NCBI RefSeq assembly: GCF_003945595.2
Contig: NW_024104673.1
Location: forward strand, 62,001 to 126,000
DNA: 64,000 nucleotides
DNA from: Pipra filicauda
Lineage: Eukaryota; Chordata; Aves; Passeriformes; Pipridae
Direction: 5' to 3'
A program made the position numbers and the translations under genes. The notes beneath the pieces were generated by a model. That model saw only the letters and a program-made list of their open reading frames with translations. It searched no databases and was not told the origin of the DNA. Below are positions 51,401-62,797 of this stretch, one piece after another. Position 1 is the stretch's first letter. The number at the start of each line of letters is the position of its first letter.

Positions 51401-54400
51401 TCTGCAAGTCCCTGACAGGAGGGGGGAGCTGCCAGGGAACAAGGGACAGGAGGAGAGGGAACAGCCTCAGGCTGTGCCAGGGGAGGGTCAGGTTGGACAT
51501 CAGGAGGAATTTCCTCATGGAAAGGGTTATTAAATGTTGGAATGGGCTGCCCAGGGAGGTGGTGGAGGTGTCCAAGGAAGGACTGGCCGTGGCACTCAGT
51601 GCTCTGGGCTGGGTGCCAAGGTAGGGATGGGGCACAGGTTGGATTTGATGGTCCAACCTGGACGATTCTGTGATCCTGGCACTGCACTGCCAGCGAAGTT
51701 CAGAGGCAAACGAGGAATCAACGAAAGGGAAATGTTCCAGTAATGAGTTCTTAGATCCATGAGAGTGGAGCAGGGGAGAGCTGCCCCTCACAAAAAGCAA
51801 GGCCCTGCTGGCTCTGCCAACAGGAACACGGCGAGGCTGCACACGGGGGGATCACTGAGACCATCCTACCTGCGGGACACTGCTGGCAGCGGAGACCTTT
51901 CTCTGGCACGTAGTACAACTCTGTCCCTCCCCCACTTGGGTCCAAGGGATCCAAATCATCCCTTCTACTCAGTGCTGCTGCATCAGTTCCAAAAGCAGCT
52001 CTCTGTCAAAAAATACAGAACAACCTGGGTTAGAAACTACCCCAAGTCCACGGGGCAGGGGAAGGAAGAGAAGGGCCAGAGCTGCTGTGCCCTGTGCCCA
52101 GCTCAGAGCCACCGGGGCCAGTGACCAGATGTGCCCTCGATGCAGGCAAAGGGCACCTCCCCTGCACCAGGGGGGGTATTTCCTTGGCACAGCTTTTGCA
52201 GGGGGATTCCCCCGTGCCAGGTTATCAGCAGGGCAAAGCACTCCCTAACGCTTCCTTAGGATAACATCAGACCCCTTTTCCTTCCCCAATTTCTGAGCGC
52301 ACCAACAGCCCCGAATTGAAGGGAAGGGCAGGGAGGAGGAACAGGTTTGTGGGAGGAAACCGGCCCCGTGTCAAGGCTGGTACGTGGCTCCTGTGCCCAC
52401 AGGACTGCTCGAGGCTCCCAGGGGACAGCAGGGCCTCGTGTTTCTGCGTTACTATCCCTGTTATCCTGCTGTGGATCAGGAACACAACAGCCGCGTTTCC
52501 GCCGGCTCTGCCCGCCCTTTCTGCCGGCTCAGCTCTTCCTGCCCTGGCTGGGTCACTCCAGCTGCAGGAGGACAACCCCTGGCTGGAACAGCCCCTTGGC
52601 CCCTCTGCATTTGGGAGGCCTTTAGGGCACCCCAATGTTCCCAATGTGCCCTAATCCTAACCCAAGGGGGACGATGCCCTTGGCCTCTCAGCCAGCACAG
52701 AGCTGCTCCCCGGGTATCAGGGTGTATGAACCTGCCCCTGCTCCAGCCTTCACCCCTCCACCTCATAGGGAATGAGGCATCACAACAGTGACAGCCTGGA
52801 AGAGGCACTTTTCCCTTCCCCTCTCAAACAGGGAGCACAAAATCCGCCTCTCAAAGCAAATATTTCTCCCGTGAGTCAGAAGTTGCCTGGAAAGGCAGAA
52901 CAATAGAGACGCCAGTCAGTCCTGTCCTGTCCTCTCACCAGCCCCCACAGCAACAGCTCAGCACAGCTCCGATCCCCCACCTCCACCCCGGACACTTCCC
53001 ACCCTTGGATGAGGAGAAGGGTGCGTGCCAAGACCAGTCTCAGGTGGTCAGACCCACAAACAGCAGCCCTGAGACCAGCCTGGCCGTGGGGAGCACAGAG
53101 CTCCAGCAGCACCACGGCACAGAGCCCCCGAGCCCCAGCCAGCCTGGGAATCCCCTCCATGTCCAGCCTTGGGCTTGGAGGGATCAAATCCACATCCCTC
53201 CAACAGCTTCTGGCGCTGTGTCCTAGTCACAGGGGCCAGGAGCAGTTTATCATCACGTGGGTATAACCAAAAGTGTGTGTTCTACACCCTGTCTGTCATT
53301 TCTGATGGATGGGTAATAACTTGCAGCAGGGCCAGGGCACACCTGGTACCTCAGGCTACAAGCTGGGTGTTCAAAGAACTCTGCCAGGAGTGTTTCCTTG
53401 TCTTCACACTAATGACTCTGCTGTGATAACTCCCCTCCGGGGAGGCATCAGCACCTTCACCCCCAGCCTGAGGGGGCATCTCTGCCACACTGGGCTGGCA
53501 CAACAGGCAGCTGCAACACCTGGATCACCGAAGATTCCAAAAATATCCTATGGCTCAAGGAGTTAAATCACCCACTGTGGATCTCCCTGCCCTGGGGGAG
53601 GTACTGGACATTCCCACCTGAACCTGGGCAGATATAATCTCGGGGTTTTGGGACTTCTGGCACCAGAAGTCCAACAGGATTGCCACTCTCGACCAGACTG
53701 TGATCCTTACTCCAACAGCACTGCGACCATCACCTGGACCAACAGGTTTTCCTTTCCTTTTTCTGTGCACCCAGGGGGGCCATGTGGTGCTCAGCACAGG
53801 GGTTGACAAGCCCTGTTGTGTTCTTGTCCCAGGGTGCTGGGTTATACATCTGTCTTTGGGGCTTAACACCAGTTTTTCTCTGTATCACTGTATTTATTGT
53901 AATCTTTTCAGTAAATTGTAACTCTCGACTTGTGATCTCTCTTGAGTTGGAGTCATTTCTCCCGCCGGTTTCCTTTTCAGCCAGCACACTCTGCTTCTCC
54001 TTCCTCCAGCTGGGAGGCTTTGCAAGTTTGTAAAGTGCTTTTTTTTACCCAGTTGAGGAGCTCCAGCCACGAGCAGCTCTCAGGGCTTCACCCACTCCGG
54101 TGGGTGGAAGTGAAGGGACAACCTGTCCCACTTCACGCTGTCTCCATGGGGAAAAAAAGCATCTTTTCTTCCCCCCTCGAACTCTGCTGGGCTGTGAGGG
54201 TGGTCACAGCAACAAGACAGTGTCATCTGCTGTCTGGAAAGCCCCTTTGGACACGGGATTTCATTGCTTTACATGTAAGAGCAACAAGTGCATGATAAGG
54301 TTATCAGCCCCCAGCACCTTGCTGCCCTGACCAACCCATCGGGGAGAAACCAGCCATGGGCAGGACATGACAGAATTCAGGAGAATTCAGTTTTCACCCA

Positions 54401-56301
54401 CAGTAAACAACCCAAGAAAACCACGTTGCCTCGAGGCAGAGGAATCCTCAATATCCCATCCTTCTGGATGATCAAGCCTGGAGAAAAAGCACTGGGAAGC
54501 ATCAAGCTTTGAACTTTCCCTTCTCCCACCCCTTGTTTTTCTCCTGAAGCGATCCCAGGAAGGAGCTGCACCCTGCAGCAGAGGAGAGACCCCCCGGCTG
54601 AACTCCTGACCATCACTGAACATTCACAAAGCATTAACACACAACCCCTGACAGCAGCAAGAGAGGCCCAGGGACAAAAGAGGTGCCAGACACAAGACAG
54701 GCCTGGTCCAAGGGCACAGGTTTGAATGAATGAAGGCAGGGATTTCCCCCTGCACTTCCCGCAATGGAATGTGAGCTCCGGGGAACACACACGAGGTGAT
54801 CCACTCGCTCATCCCTCCTGGACAGCCCGTGGCCAGGGTCCAGCATGATGCAACAGAGGCCACATGGCCACAGTGTCCTATGATCACCCCTCCCGACCAG
54901 CTCCCCTCCCCTTTTATTAAAAAAAAATGGGATAAAAAGTTAAAACCCCCAGACTATTCAGAGTGGGCCCTTAGCTGATGGGTTTAGTGAGGCCTGACTT
55001 TATGCGGCCAATCTGAATAAACTCTGATAAACAATACAGGGAAGGAACTGGATGATCAGCTGATTCTCTTTAAAAACCTGTTTCGGGCAGTGCTGCTGTC
55101 AGTGGGAATAATTCCAGGGCGGGAGCAGCTCCCACGTGCCCGCTGGGCTCCCTCCTTGCAGGGGGATTAAAACTCAGGGCAGGATCCCCCCTGACTCCAG
55201 GTGAGAACAGAGTTCAGGTATTTCAACAGCAGCAACGCCCAATCCATATATGGGGAAATCTGATATCCGCAAACGGGATTTTCCATCCTAAAAAACAGCA
55301 GTGCCGAGGGTTTGGACATCACTCGGCAAGTTGGAAGAGGCAGCATTCCTGCCCCGGGCAGCCCAGAGCCGCCTGCAGCCGATGAGGAAAACCATCCCGG
55401 AATCCCGAGAGCGAACGGCAGACAAGGCTCGGGAGCGCAGCGGTGGAAATCCCCTCTCCTCCCGCTCGGGCAGCCAGCGGTCAAGCCTCCCGCCACCCGG
55501 AGCCCACGTGCCCTCCGTGCCCGCTGCCCCGCACGGCTGAAACCACCCTTCTCGTTTCCCCTCCACGCTGCTGCTTCCCCCGCGCCCCCCCGGCCTCGGC
55601 CCCGCACCTCCCCTGTGCCCCCTGAACCCGCTCGGGTGACCCCCCCCGGCCCTGCTCCCCTCCTCCGGCCCTGCCCTACCCACGTGAAGCCCCCTGACCC
55701 TCCCACCTGCCCAGGTGAGCCCCCCCCGGGCACATCGCCTCGGCCACCCCCCTCTCCCCCCAGCCCCCAGGACCAGGTGAGCCCCCACATCCCCCCCGTT
55801 TTCCCCGTAGCCCCCAGCCCAGGTGAGCCCCCCCTGTGCTCCCGCCATGGCCCCTGGGGCAGATTAGCCCCCCCATAGCCCCAACTTCTCCCCAACTCAC
55901 AGGAGCCGCTACCCCCCGACCCTCCCTCCCCGCACAGTCGCTGCTAAAGAGACCCCTTCCCATATCCGCTGCTCCCCCTCGGGTAAACCCGCACCCTCCC
56001 GCTCCCCCCTATTCACACAGTCCCCCCCCCGCTCGGCTAAACCCTCACCCCAGCCCAGGGCAGCCCCCAAACACTTTTCTCCCCCCTCTTTCCCCTCGCT
56101 GGACCCCGGCCCAGCCCGGCGCTCCGTGCCCCTCGACGGCGCGGCAAGTCCGGGCATGTCACCACAGCACCGGGCAGCCCCGACGGGGTCCGGCACCCCC
56201 CTAACCCCCTCTCCGGGGGATCCCCACGCCCGATCCCCGTCCCCACGTACCGCGAGGAGCAGCAGGAGGAAGAGGCAGAGCCGTCGGGGTGGGCAGAACA
56301 T
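48457..56301 (-). CDS. TNFRSF10B: TNFRSF10B-like TRAIL/death receptor (family of chicken TVB), complete
   Basis: Ten exons in transcript order: 56301-56251, 52002-51870, 51063-50935, 50553-50439, 50358-50273, 50176-50117, 49964-49930, 49508-49386, 48955-48874, 48764-48457. All use GT-AG sites, every phase agrees, and the total is 373 codons plus stop. Residues 1-17 and the start of exon 2 form a signal peptide with a long Leu run. Cysteine-rich TNF-receptor repeats run from about residue 56 to 165. One helix spans 173-191, followed by WKRRN as stop-transfer. The cytoplasmic part ends in a death domain (about 268-355) that includes a conserved-type KWLEREG helix. The receptor should bind TRAIL-type ligands and recruit FADD and caspase-8; a full death domain argues against a decoy. 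In chicken the corresponding TVB locus also serves as the receptor for subgroup B, D and E leukosis viruses. The gene is convergent with RHOBTB2 and divergent from CHMP7, as in human. The symbol is by synteny and domains; a single TNFRSF10 copy is seen here against several in human. Confidence 0.92.
51174..51682 (+). mobile_element. CR1 LINE fragment in receptor intron 2
   Basis: Forward CR1 of about 510 bases, antisense to the receptor, with GCTGAGGGAGCTGGGGGGGC, ATCAGGAGGAATTTCCTCAT and the tail GATGGTCCAACCTGGACGAT then TCTGTGATCCTGG. It belongs to a different subfamily from the other copies, with the GGTGGTGGAGGTGTCCAAGG block also seen (reversed) at 11.2 kb. Confidence 0.9.
52003..56250 (-). 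other. TNFRSF10B: TNFRSF10B-like intron 1
   Basis: A 4.2 kb intron lies between the signal-peptide exon and the first cysteine-rich exon. Its 3' part (about 53.57-54.0 kb) holds a probable degraded LTR, listed separately. The part next to exon 1 (about 55.3-56.25 kb) is GC-rich and proline-codon-like on the plus strand, the shoulder of the CpG-rich promoter. No other exon is recognised. Confidence 0.7.
53576..53990 (+). mobile_element. Probable degraded LTR in receptor intron 1
   Basis: The order suggests an LTR: a TATA-like GATATAATCTCGGGG near 53631, then a transcript-like stretch. A T/A-rich poly(A)-type block follows (TTATTGTAATCTTTTCAGTA), then AACTCTCGACTTGTGATCTC and an end near CAGCCAGCACA. 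I recall similar U5-like sequence from bird endogenous retroviruses but cannot name the family. Boundaries are approximate and no internal viral region is visible. Confidence 0.45.
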
Positions 56302-56439
56302 CGTGCGCGGTGGGAGCGGAGCGGGATGGATGGGCACGGAGCGGGCACGGAGAGGGCACGGAGCGGGCACGGAACGGGACAGGCTCGGAATAGGCTCAGG
56401 AGCGGCTCAGCCAGGCCAGGACGGGGCAACCTCCTCCAA

Positions 56440-56490
56440 CCGCGGTGAGTCAGAGAATCGATGAAACGCGGCCGGGGCAGAGCTTATAAA
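56440..56490 (-). promoter_or_regulatory. TNFRSF10B-like promoter: TATA-like box and AP-1 site
   Basis: On the minus strand TTTATAAG lies at 56490-56483, about 180 bases before the start codon at 56301, inside GC-rich DNA. It would place transcription start near 56455. A perfect AP-1/TRE heptamer TGAGTCA lies at 56446-56452. The spacing suits a TATA-type inducible promoter; this is inference from sequence only. Confidence 0.5.
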
Positions 56491-57047
56491 AACTCGGGGA
56501 GGGACGGGGGCGGAGGAGGAGGAAGCGAGTTGCGAGACACTCCCAGCACAGGTTCGCCGGCGAAACCTCCTCGTGACCGTGTCGCGACCGAGTAAACCAC
56601 AAGCAGGGGACCAGGCTTTGTCAGAAGTCTCTTTCTCAAAACTTTTGGTTTTTTACCGCACTTTATTTTCGCGGTTCGTTCTCTTCAAAATCAGCTTCAA
56701 AAATCCTGGTTTAGGTAGGAGCCCTCAGGAACGGTTTTCCCAGGGGTGCTCTGGCTTCTCCATCTTGCATTTTTTCCCCATTACTCAGCATCCTAGAGGG
56801 AGCAAAGCCACAATCTCTTACGATCTTCCGGCGGCTCAGGGTGCCAAAACAGGGGAAAGTGGTAAAACCTTTGGACTTTCTGCTGCCACACCAACAACTC
56901 GGCTGCTGCACGTTATCGGGGCAGTATGTGAGGGAAAGGATTCCAATGGAAGTCTGATTTTACTGGGATGGTGGAGATGTGCTGGGATGGCTGCTCTGAG
57001 TGTTGGAATGGAAGGACACGAGGGCTTCAGGAAGGACTGGCACGGGG

Positions 57048-57392
57048 GACTTTAGAGCCCCTTCCAGTGCCTGAAGGGGCTCTGAGAGAGCTGGAGAGGG
57101 ACCTGGGACAAGGGATGGAGTGACAGGACAAGGGGAAGTGGCTTCCCACTACCTGAGGGCAGGGTTGGATGGGACATTGGGAAGGAATTCTTTCCTGTGA
57201 GGGTGGTTAAACACTGGCACAGGTTGCCCAGAGAAGCTGTGGCTGCCTCATCCCTGGAAGTGTCCAAGGCCAGGTTGGACAGGGCTTGAAGCAACCTGGG
57301 CTAGTGGAAGGTGTCCCTGCCCATGGCAGGGGATGGAACTGGATGAGCTTTAAGGTCCTTTCCAACCCAAACCTTTCTGTGATTCTATAGTC
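57048..57392 (+). mobile_element. CR1 LINE fragment
   Basis: Forward CR1 with a complete 3' end: GGTTGCCCAGAGAAGCTGTG, TCCCTGGAAGTGTCCAAGGC, GGTCCTTTCCAACCCAAACC and TTTCTGTGATTCTATAG. The well-kept tail suggests one of the younger copies here. Confidence 0.92.
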
Positions 57393-57721
57393 CGAAGTGG
57401 ATTTAACATTCTCTTGAAATGGGGAGAACTTTTCTTTTTCCTCTGCCTCCATGTGAATGATGTGAAGTGACTTGGTGACACAAAGCCAGTGTGGATTAAA
57501 GTAAAGCTTTTATTTGGTTTAAACTTGGGGGCAGATTTTTCAGGAGTGGGCTCCTGTGTAGTTCCTGTGTTGTTCCACATCATTTAGGGGAAGTAGTAGT
57601 GTAGTGTGGTTCTGGTTTTCTTGGACTACTGTCCTATTTTTAAAGCACAGTAATTGCTTTTAGAAGTCACATACAAGTCACTCTGGCTCAAAATACATTG
57701 GGTCTTAAATTTTCACCTTCA

Positions 57722-57790
57722 GCATGCGGAACAAGATGAGCTTTCAGGTCTCTTCCAACCCAAACCATTCCAGGCTTGTGATTCCATGAA
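57722..57790 (+). mobile_element. CR1 3'-end fragment
   Basis: A short 3' fragment with AGATGAGCTTTCAGGTCTCT, TCCAACCCAAACCATTCCAG and GTGATTCCATG, followed by an A run. Confidence 0.75.
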
Positions 57791-58486
57791 AAAAAAAAAC
57801 ACCAGCCGAGGCGGAGGAGTGGAGTCTTTGTTAATCTTTTCCTAGCCCTGAACTCCGAGCTAACTAATCCGGGTGTGCGTTCCCTGCCCCCCACCTTCCC
57901 CTGTGACTCACCCGTCACCAGGGGCTGCGCATAAATCACTTTTAGTGCCGCCGCTTTCCTAAGCAGCGCCCGAGGCAGAGGAATCAGCAGGTGAGAGCCT
58001 CAAAATGGGTGCCAGGACTGCAGGGAAAGTGCTGCTGAGCAGATCAAACGCTGCTCACCAGGGAAAGGGCGCAGCTATTTGCCAGTCTGGGTGTCACTGG
58101 GGCATCAGCGGCAGCCAGGGAGAAAGGCAGAGAGGCTCCTCAGATCCAACAGGGTCACTAGGGTTGGAGTTAATCCACTCAAGGCGTGAATATTTGGGAA
58201 GCACTTTCCCTTTGGTGACCATGAGGCAATGGACACCCGGTTCTCTCCTTGCAGAGAGAATTCTTGAGCTCGTCTATGGCGCTAACGAAGATAACGAAGC
58301 TGAAGTGTGATTTCAAGGAGAAGAATTCCCGCCTTTCTCCTGGGTGGGTGCTTCTATTACAAGCCCCAAAAGTATGCAGGGCCTTTTGTTAAACCAAAAC
58401 CATGTGTCCCGTGCTCTGGATACCAGTGACTCCAGCTGAGTCATTTGGGTCCTCAGAGAACAGCTAATTTCTCAGTTAGGGCAGAA

Positions 58487-58551
58487 CTAGAACTAGACTT
58501 AGTTCTAGGACTAGGGCTAAATGCTAGTCCGCTGCATTTGCATATGCAAAT
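58487..58551. promoter_or_regulatory. Octamer palindrome and adjacent inverted repeat
   Basis: CATTTGCATATGCAAATG (58535-58552) is a perfect 18-base palindrome made of two back-to-back POU octamers, ATTTGCAT and ATGCAAAT. Some 27 bases to the left, CTAGAACTA and TAGTTCTAG (58487-58495 and 58500-58508) form a 9-base inverted repeat with a 4-base spacer. It lies in the receptor/CHMP7 intergenic region. Confidence 0.55.
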
Positions 58552-60720
58552 GGGACGAGGAAGGAGCCTGTTTGTCCTTTCTCTGAAAAATCAACCTGAT
58601 GCTCTCAAGGGAAGTGCCAGTGCACAAATTCAGGTGGGAAGAGGCTCTGTGGGGCGAGGGGGACACGGGAACGGGGTATCCCAGTTGGCCCCACAGTTTA
58701 TACTGGTCCCTCAGCCACATCAGCGGGAGGTCAACCCTCAGCATCCAGACCCGGAGGGCTCACCCTCCTGCCGCTCCGAACACTTGCTAGGAAGCCGCAG
58801 TGTTTTCTTCCTCCCCCTCAATCTCCCCATTAACAGAATTGCCCTGAGTTATCTGCCCCGATAAACCACAGAGATAACATTTTTAGGGAGCTCCAAACAA
58901 AGGCGGCTCTGTGTCCAGCCCGTGGGGATTTAAGCTCCGGAGCAAGGTCGGGATGCTTCTCTCCCACTCCTCGAGGGGTAGGACACCCCGGGCAGACGCG
59001 TCATTGCTCTCCAAGCAAGAATTTCCATCCCAGCAGTGCCAGGGCTTCCATTTAAGGCAGATTTTGGGGCAGGCTCCGGTCACGGGCGAGAAAGGGGTGC
59101 TCGTTTATCGCCCAAGGACAGACCTCCCAGCAGCTCCCCGTCCTTATCACCCGCAGCCCGCTCATCCCACAGCTCCCTCCGGAGCAGGAGTGCCCCAGGA
59201 GGCTGCAGCGCAGCACAGGCACCGGGGGGAAATCCAGCACGTCAGGGAGAAGAAGGGACCCACCGTGATTTTGGGGATACGAAAATCCCTCCCTTAGCTC
59301 GCTCGGCTCTGTTGCGAGTGGAAAATAAACCGAAGCGTGAGGGTTGGAGCAGGAGCTTGGCTGGCCTCCAGCTCCCTGGCCGCGGGGAGAAGGGAGATCG
59401 GAGCCCAAGCTGCCCGCAGAGGACGGTGCAATAAACGGCTGGTGGCTGGGGAAGTTCGGTTTTATCGACCACAGCCGGTGGGGAACTCAACGCGAGCGTT
59501 TCCTGCGGCACGTGCTGGACGGTTCAGACCCCTGAAATACCCGTGTCCTGTCTGACACAGCATCTGTTTGCTCCTCACCCGTCCTTACTGGAGACTGGGG
59601 GGGCGAGGGAGGCTCTAATCTCCCCTCCCAGAGCATCTCCCGTGTAACTGTGACCCTCAGCACACCCCGGGGAGGTGACGGGGTACGTGACTGTTTATGT
59701 TTTATTTCTGAACAACAACAGTCGGTTTTTTACCTTCGGGTTTTTTTTTTTTTGTTGCCTCTCGTCTGTTTTTGTGCCTGGCAGGGATCTGAGGCCGCAC
59801 GATAATTTTGACCTTCACCCCTCCCACCCCCCCCACCCCCCCCTCCGGACAAATGAATAATTCGTCTCAGGAATTCTAAGTTCCTCTTTTAAACAGATGG
59901 GGGGAAAAAAGGTCTTGCAGGCTGTGAACTTCATGAGAACAGAGCTCAGCCCCACACTGCACTTGGGCAAGCCCGGGCAAACCTCTCTGCCCCTCCGTGC
60001 CTCGGTTTCCCCCCTCTGTGGTGAGGCTGCTCAGACTTCTGTCCTCACTCCCTTTGCCTGCCTTGTCTTCGGGGTTTGGGGGATGCTCAGGGCAAGCAGA
60101 TGGATTTTCTCACCCTCTCCCCCTTCACTTTTCTTAGGGCAGCTTCCTTGTCTCTGAGAATGCAGAGGAAAGGGTTAAATCCTTCCCCTCCCCCTGGCAC
60201 AAAGTAAAAATTAACAGTAAGTGCAGAGTCTCGGCTGAGATTTACCCCTTTCCCTTCCCTCCTCCTTTTCCTCCTCTTGAACCAGGACTTAAAAGGAGCT
60301 CTGGGATGGAGGAGAGGGCTGAGGGTGTTGCAGACTGAAAGCTGCAGCCCAGGCTCTGTATCCAAACCAAGGCACTGGCCAGCTTGGAAACTGGAGCAGA
60401 AACTGGAGCCCAAACCTCTGGCTCAGCAGGTCTGAGGGCTGAAATGATGGATAAAATCCAGCTTTTTGCTTAACTTTGGAGAGTCCCATCCCAGGTTTGA
60501 ATATCCCTGTGGTGAGACTCCAGGAAGCTGCTGCTGTTCCATCTCCTCACACAGCTACAGAAGCAAATTAAAAATTGCCTTCTGGGAGTTAAACACTGAA
60601 TTGGACACACTGAATCTTTCCCTCGAATTTCTCAAAGCTCATGGATACATTCTCCAGGCAATATGCATTTTAATTTCTATCTTGTATATCTTGTTTTTTT
60701 TCCTCGGCTGAATTTTCCAG

Positions 60721-61765
60721 TGTGTTGGTTTGGCTGGGATGGAGTTAATTTTGCTCACAGGGGTTTGAATCTGTGCTGTTAACACCGAGAGAAGTTTTTG
60801 GTGTTGCTGAGCAGGGCTGCACAACCTCGAGGCCTTTCCTGCTTTGAAAGACTTTGGAAGGACACAAGAAGCTGGGAGGGGACAGAGCTGGGACAGCTGA
60901 TCCCAACTAATCCAAGGGACATTCCAGACCCTGCTCAGGAATATAAAGCTGGGGAAGAGTCATGGAATCCTGGAGTGGTTTGGGTTGGAGAGAATGTTAA
61001 ACACCATCTTGTTCCACCCCCTATCACGGGCAGGGACACCTTCCACTATCCCAGGTTGCTCCAAGCTCTGTCCAACCTGGCCTTGGACACTTCCAGGGAT
61101 GGGGCAGCCACAGCTTCTCTGGGCAACCTGTGCCAGGGCCTGCCCACCCTCCCAGGGAAGAATTTCTCCCCCATATCCCATCTATCCCTGCCCTCTGGCA
61201 GTGGGAAGACATTCCCCCTTGTCCTGGCACTCCAGGCCCTTGGAAACACTCCTGTAGCTCCTTCAGGTCCTGGAAGGAAGGCCACAGTTAAGTCACCCCA
61301 AAGCTTCTCTTCTCCAGGCTGAACAATCCCAACTCTCCCATCCTTCCCTCCCAGCAGAGCTGCTCCATCCCTCTGATCCCCTTGGTGCCTCCTCTGGACT
61401 CCCTCCAGCAGCTCCACATCCATCCTGTGCTGGGACCCCAAAGCTGGAGGCAGCTCTGCCGGTGGGGTCTCACCTTGAGGGGGCAGAGGGGAAGTGGGAA
61501 CATTTGGAGTGATGGAATTTGCCTTCCCAACTCTGTGTGCTGGATCCCTGCTTTCCTAGGGGGTGGCTGAACACCTGCCCCGCCACGGGAAGCGGGGAAG
61601 GAATTCCTCGTTTTGCATTCCTCGCTTTTGTAACCCGTCTTTATCTCAACCCGAGATAAAAGTGAGTTCTCTCACTTCTCCTCTCCGAACCTTCCCCCAT
61701 CCCGCTGTGGGGGAGTGAAGGAGCAGCTGTGTGGGGCTGAGCTGCCAGCTGGGATTCAGCCACTC
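60721..61765 (+). mobile_element. ERVL-type solo LTR, split by a CR1
   Basis: The left half (60721-60957) starts TGTGTTGGTTTGGCTGGGAT and includes AAGAAGCTGGGAGGGGACAG and a TATA element (AATATAAAGCTGGGG). The right half (about 61488-61765) resumes with ACATTTGGAGTGATGGAATT. It continues with GGTGGCTGAACACCTGCC and CGTCTTTATCTCAACCC, and a GGGGGAGTGAAGGAGC-like end. Both halves follow in order the LTR of a common avian ERVL family as I remember it. No internal retroviral region is present, so this is a solo LTR; its 3' limit is blurred by mutation. Confidence 0.85.
60958..61487 (-). mobile_element. CR1 nested inside the ERVL LTR
   Basis: Reverse CR1 beginning at the TCATGGAATCCTGGAGTGG block and reaching 5' parts such as GCAGCTCTGCCGGTGGGGTC. 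The heptamer GGGGAAG occurs on both flanks (60951-60957 and 61488-61494) and may be a target-site duplication. It entered after the LTR was in place. Confidence 0.88.
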
Positions 61766-62319
61766 CGGGGCGTTTCTCCTCCGGAGCAGAGCAGGAGATC
61801 AGATCATCCCTTGGCTCGTGTCACCCCCAGACATGTGATGCCCCCGCTCCAGCCGCCTCCGGTGCCGCGGGTCCAAGGCCAAATCTCTCAGGCGTGCAAA
61901 CACAGCCCCGTGTGGCTCCTTTGAACAGGGCTCGTGATCCAGGGCCGCCGTTTCCCTTCCCGGAGCAGTGTTGGCTCGGCCGACAGCGGCCAAAACGTGC
62001 CCTGCTCAGGGCCGGGCTGGGTTTTGGCCAAAGCCATCCCGGGTGCTCGGGGATGAACGGCTTCCCAGGCACGAGACGACGTTATTTTGGGGCTGGAACT
62101 GGAAGGATTAATGTAAAATTTCAAAGCTTGGAAGAAGCTAAAAATAGGCTCGTGCCTGTGCTGAGTCATCCCCGATTCCCGTGGGATGGGTGGGTTGGAA
62201 GGGCTGCTCTGCCCTCCCTGCAGCCCCCGGGGCTGCCCAGGGGAGGGGACCGTCACTGGGGGTTTTTTGCACCTATTTCAGTGTCCTTTGCTTCCCAAGA
62301 CACCGCGAATCTGATCAAC

Positions 62320-62735
62320 TCTGATACAATACAGATAGATAATATATATTCAATATAATATATAATTAATATATTATATATAGGGAAAAACAATAATAAT
62401 TACAATAATAATAAGAGCAAAAAACGCAATTATTATTATAATACTGTGACACTATATATATGTAGTCACAGTATTCTATAAGTATTATAGTTATAATATA
62501 GATATAGATATAGATAGGTAATAAAGAATTAATATATATGGGGAACAATACAAAGAATAATGACAATGATAATAACAAGAGCAACAGAAATGATTACTAT
62601 ACTACTGTGACTATATGTATGTATATATATATTTATATAAATATATTTATATATATATACATATATATGTATATAATATATATATATATATGGGGCTGCT
62701 TGGGAATATATATATATATAAAAATATATTGCCAA
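62320..62735. repeat. AT-rich satellite-like tract upstream of CHMP7
   Basis: About 400 bases of ATATAT and AATAAT-rich DNA; two similar halves carry AATAATTACAATAATAATAA-like and ACTGTGACTATATGTATG-like blocks. It ends about 60 bases before the CHMP7 promoter CREs, a sharp composition switch. Confidence 0.85.
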
Positions 62736-62797
62736 GCAGTCCCAACCGCAGTCCCCATCCTGCAGAACTTCCCCAAACCCCGCGGTGACATTACACA

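Larger units (their letters stand above)
56491..62780. other. TNFRSF10B-like/CHMP7 head-to-head intergenic region
   Basis: No coding exon is recognised. It contains CR1 elements (57.05-57.39 and 57.72-57.79 kb), the octamer palindrome and inverted repeat at 58.49-58.55 kb, and the split ERVL LTR with its nested CR1 (60.72-61.76 kb). The AT-rich satellite at 62.32-62.73 kb abuts the CHMP7 CpG island. A donor-like CAGCAG|gtgaga near 57990 and an acceptor-like ccttgcag near 58254 could belong to an unannotated transcript, but this is weak. Confidence 0.6.

Noticed and set aside
58005..58310. 101-codon frame between a donor-like and an acceptor-like site
   Set aside because: The splice sites do not delimit the frame and the peptide is unrecognisable; a non-coding transcript remains possible.
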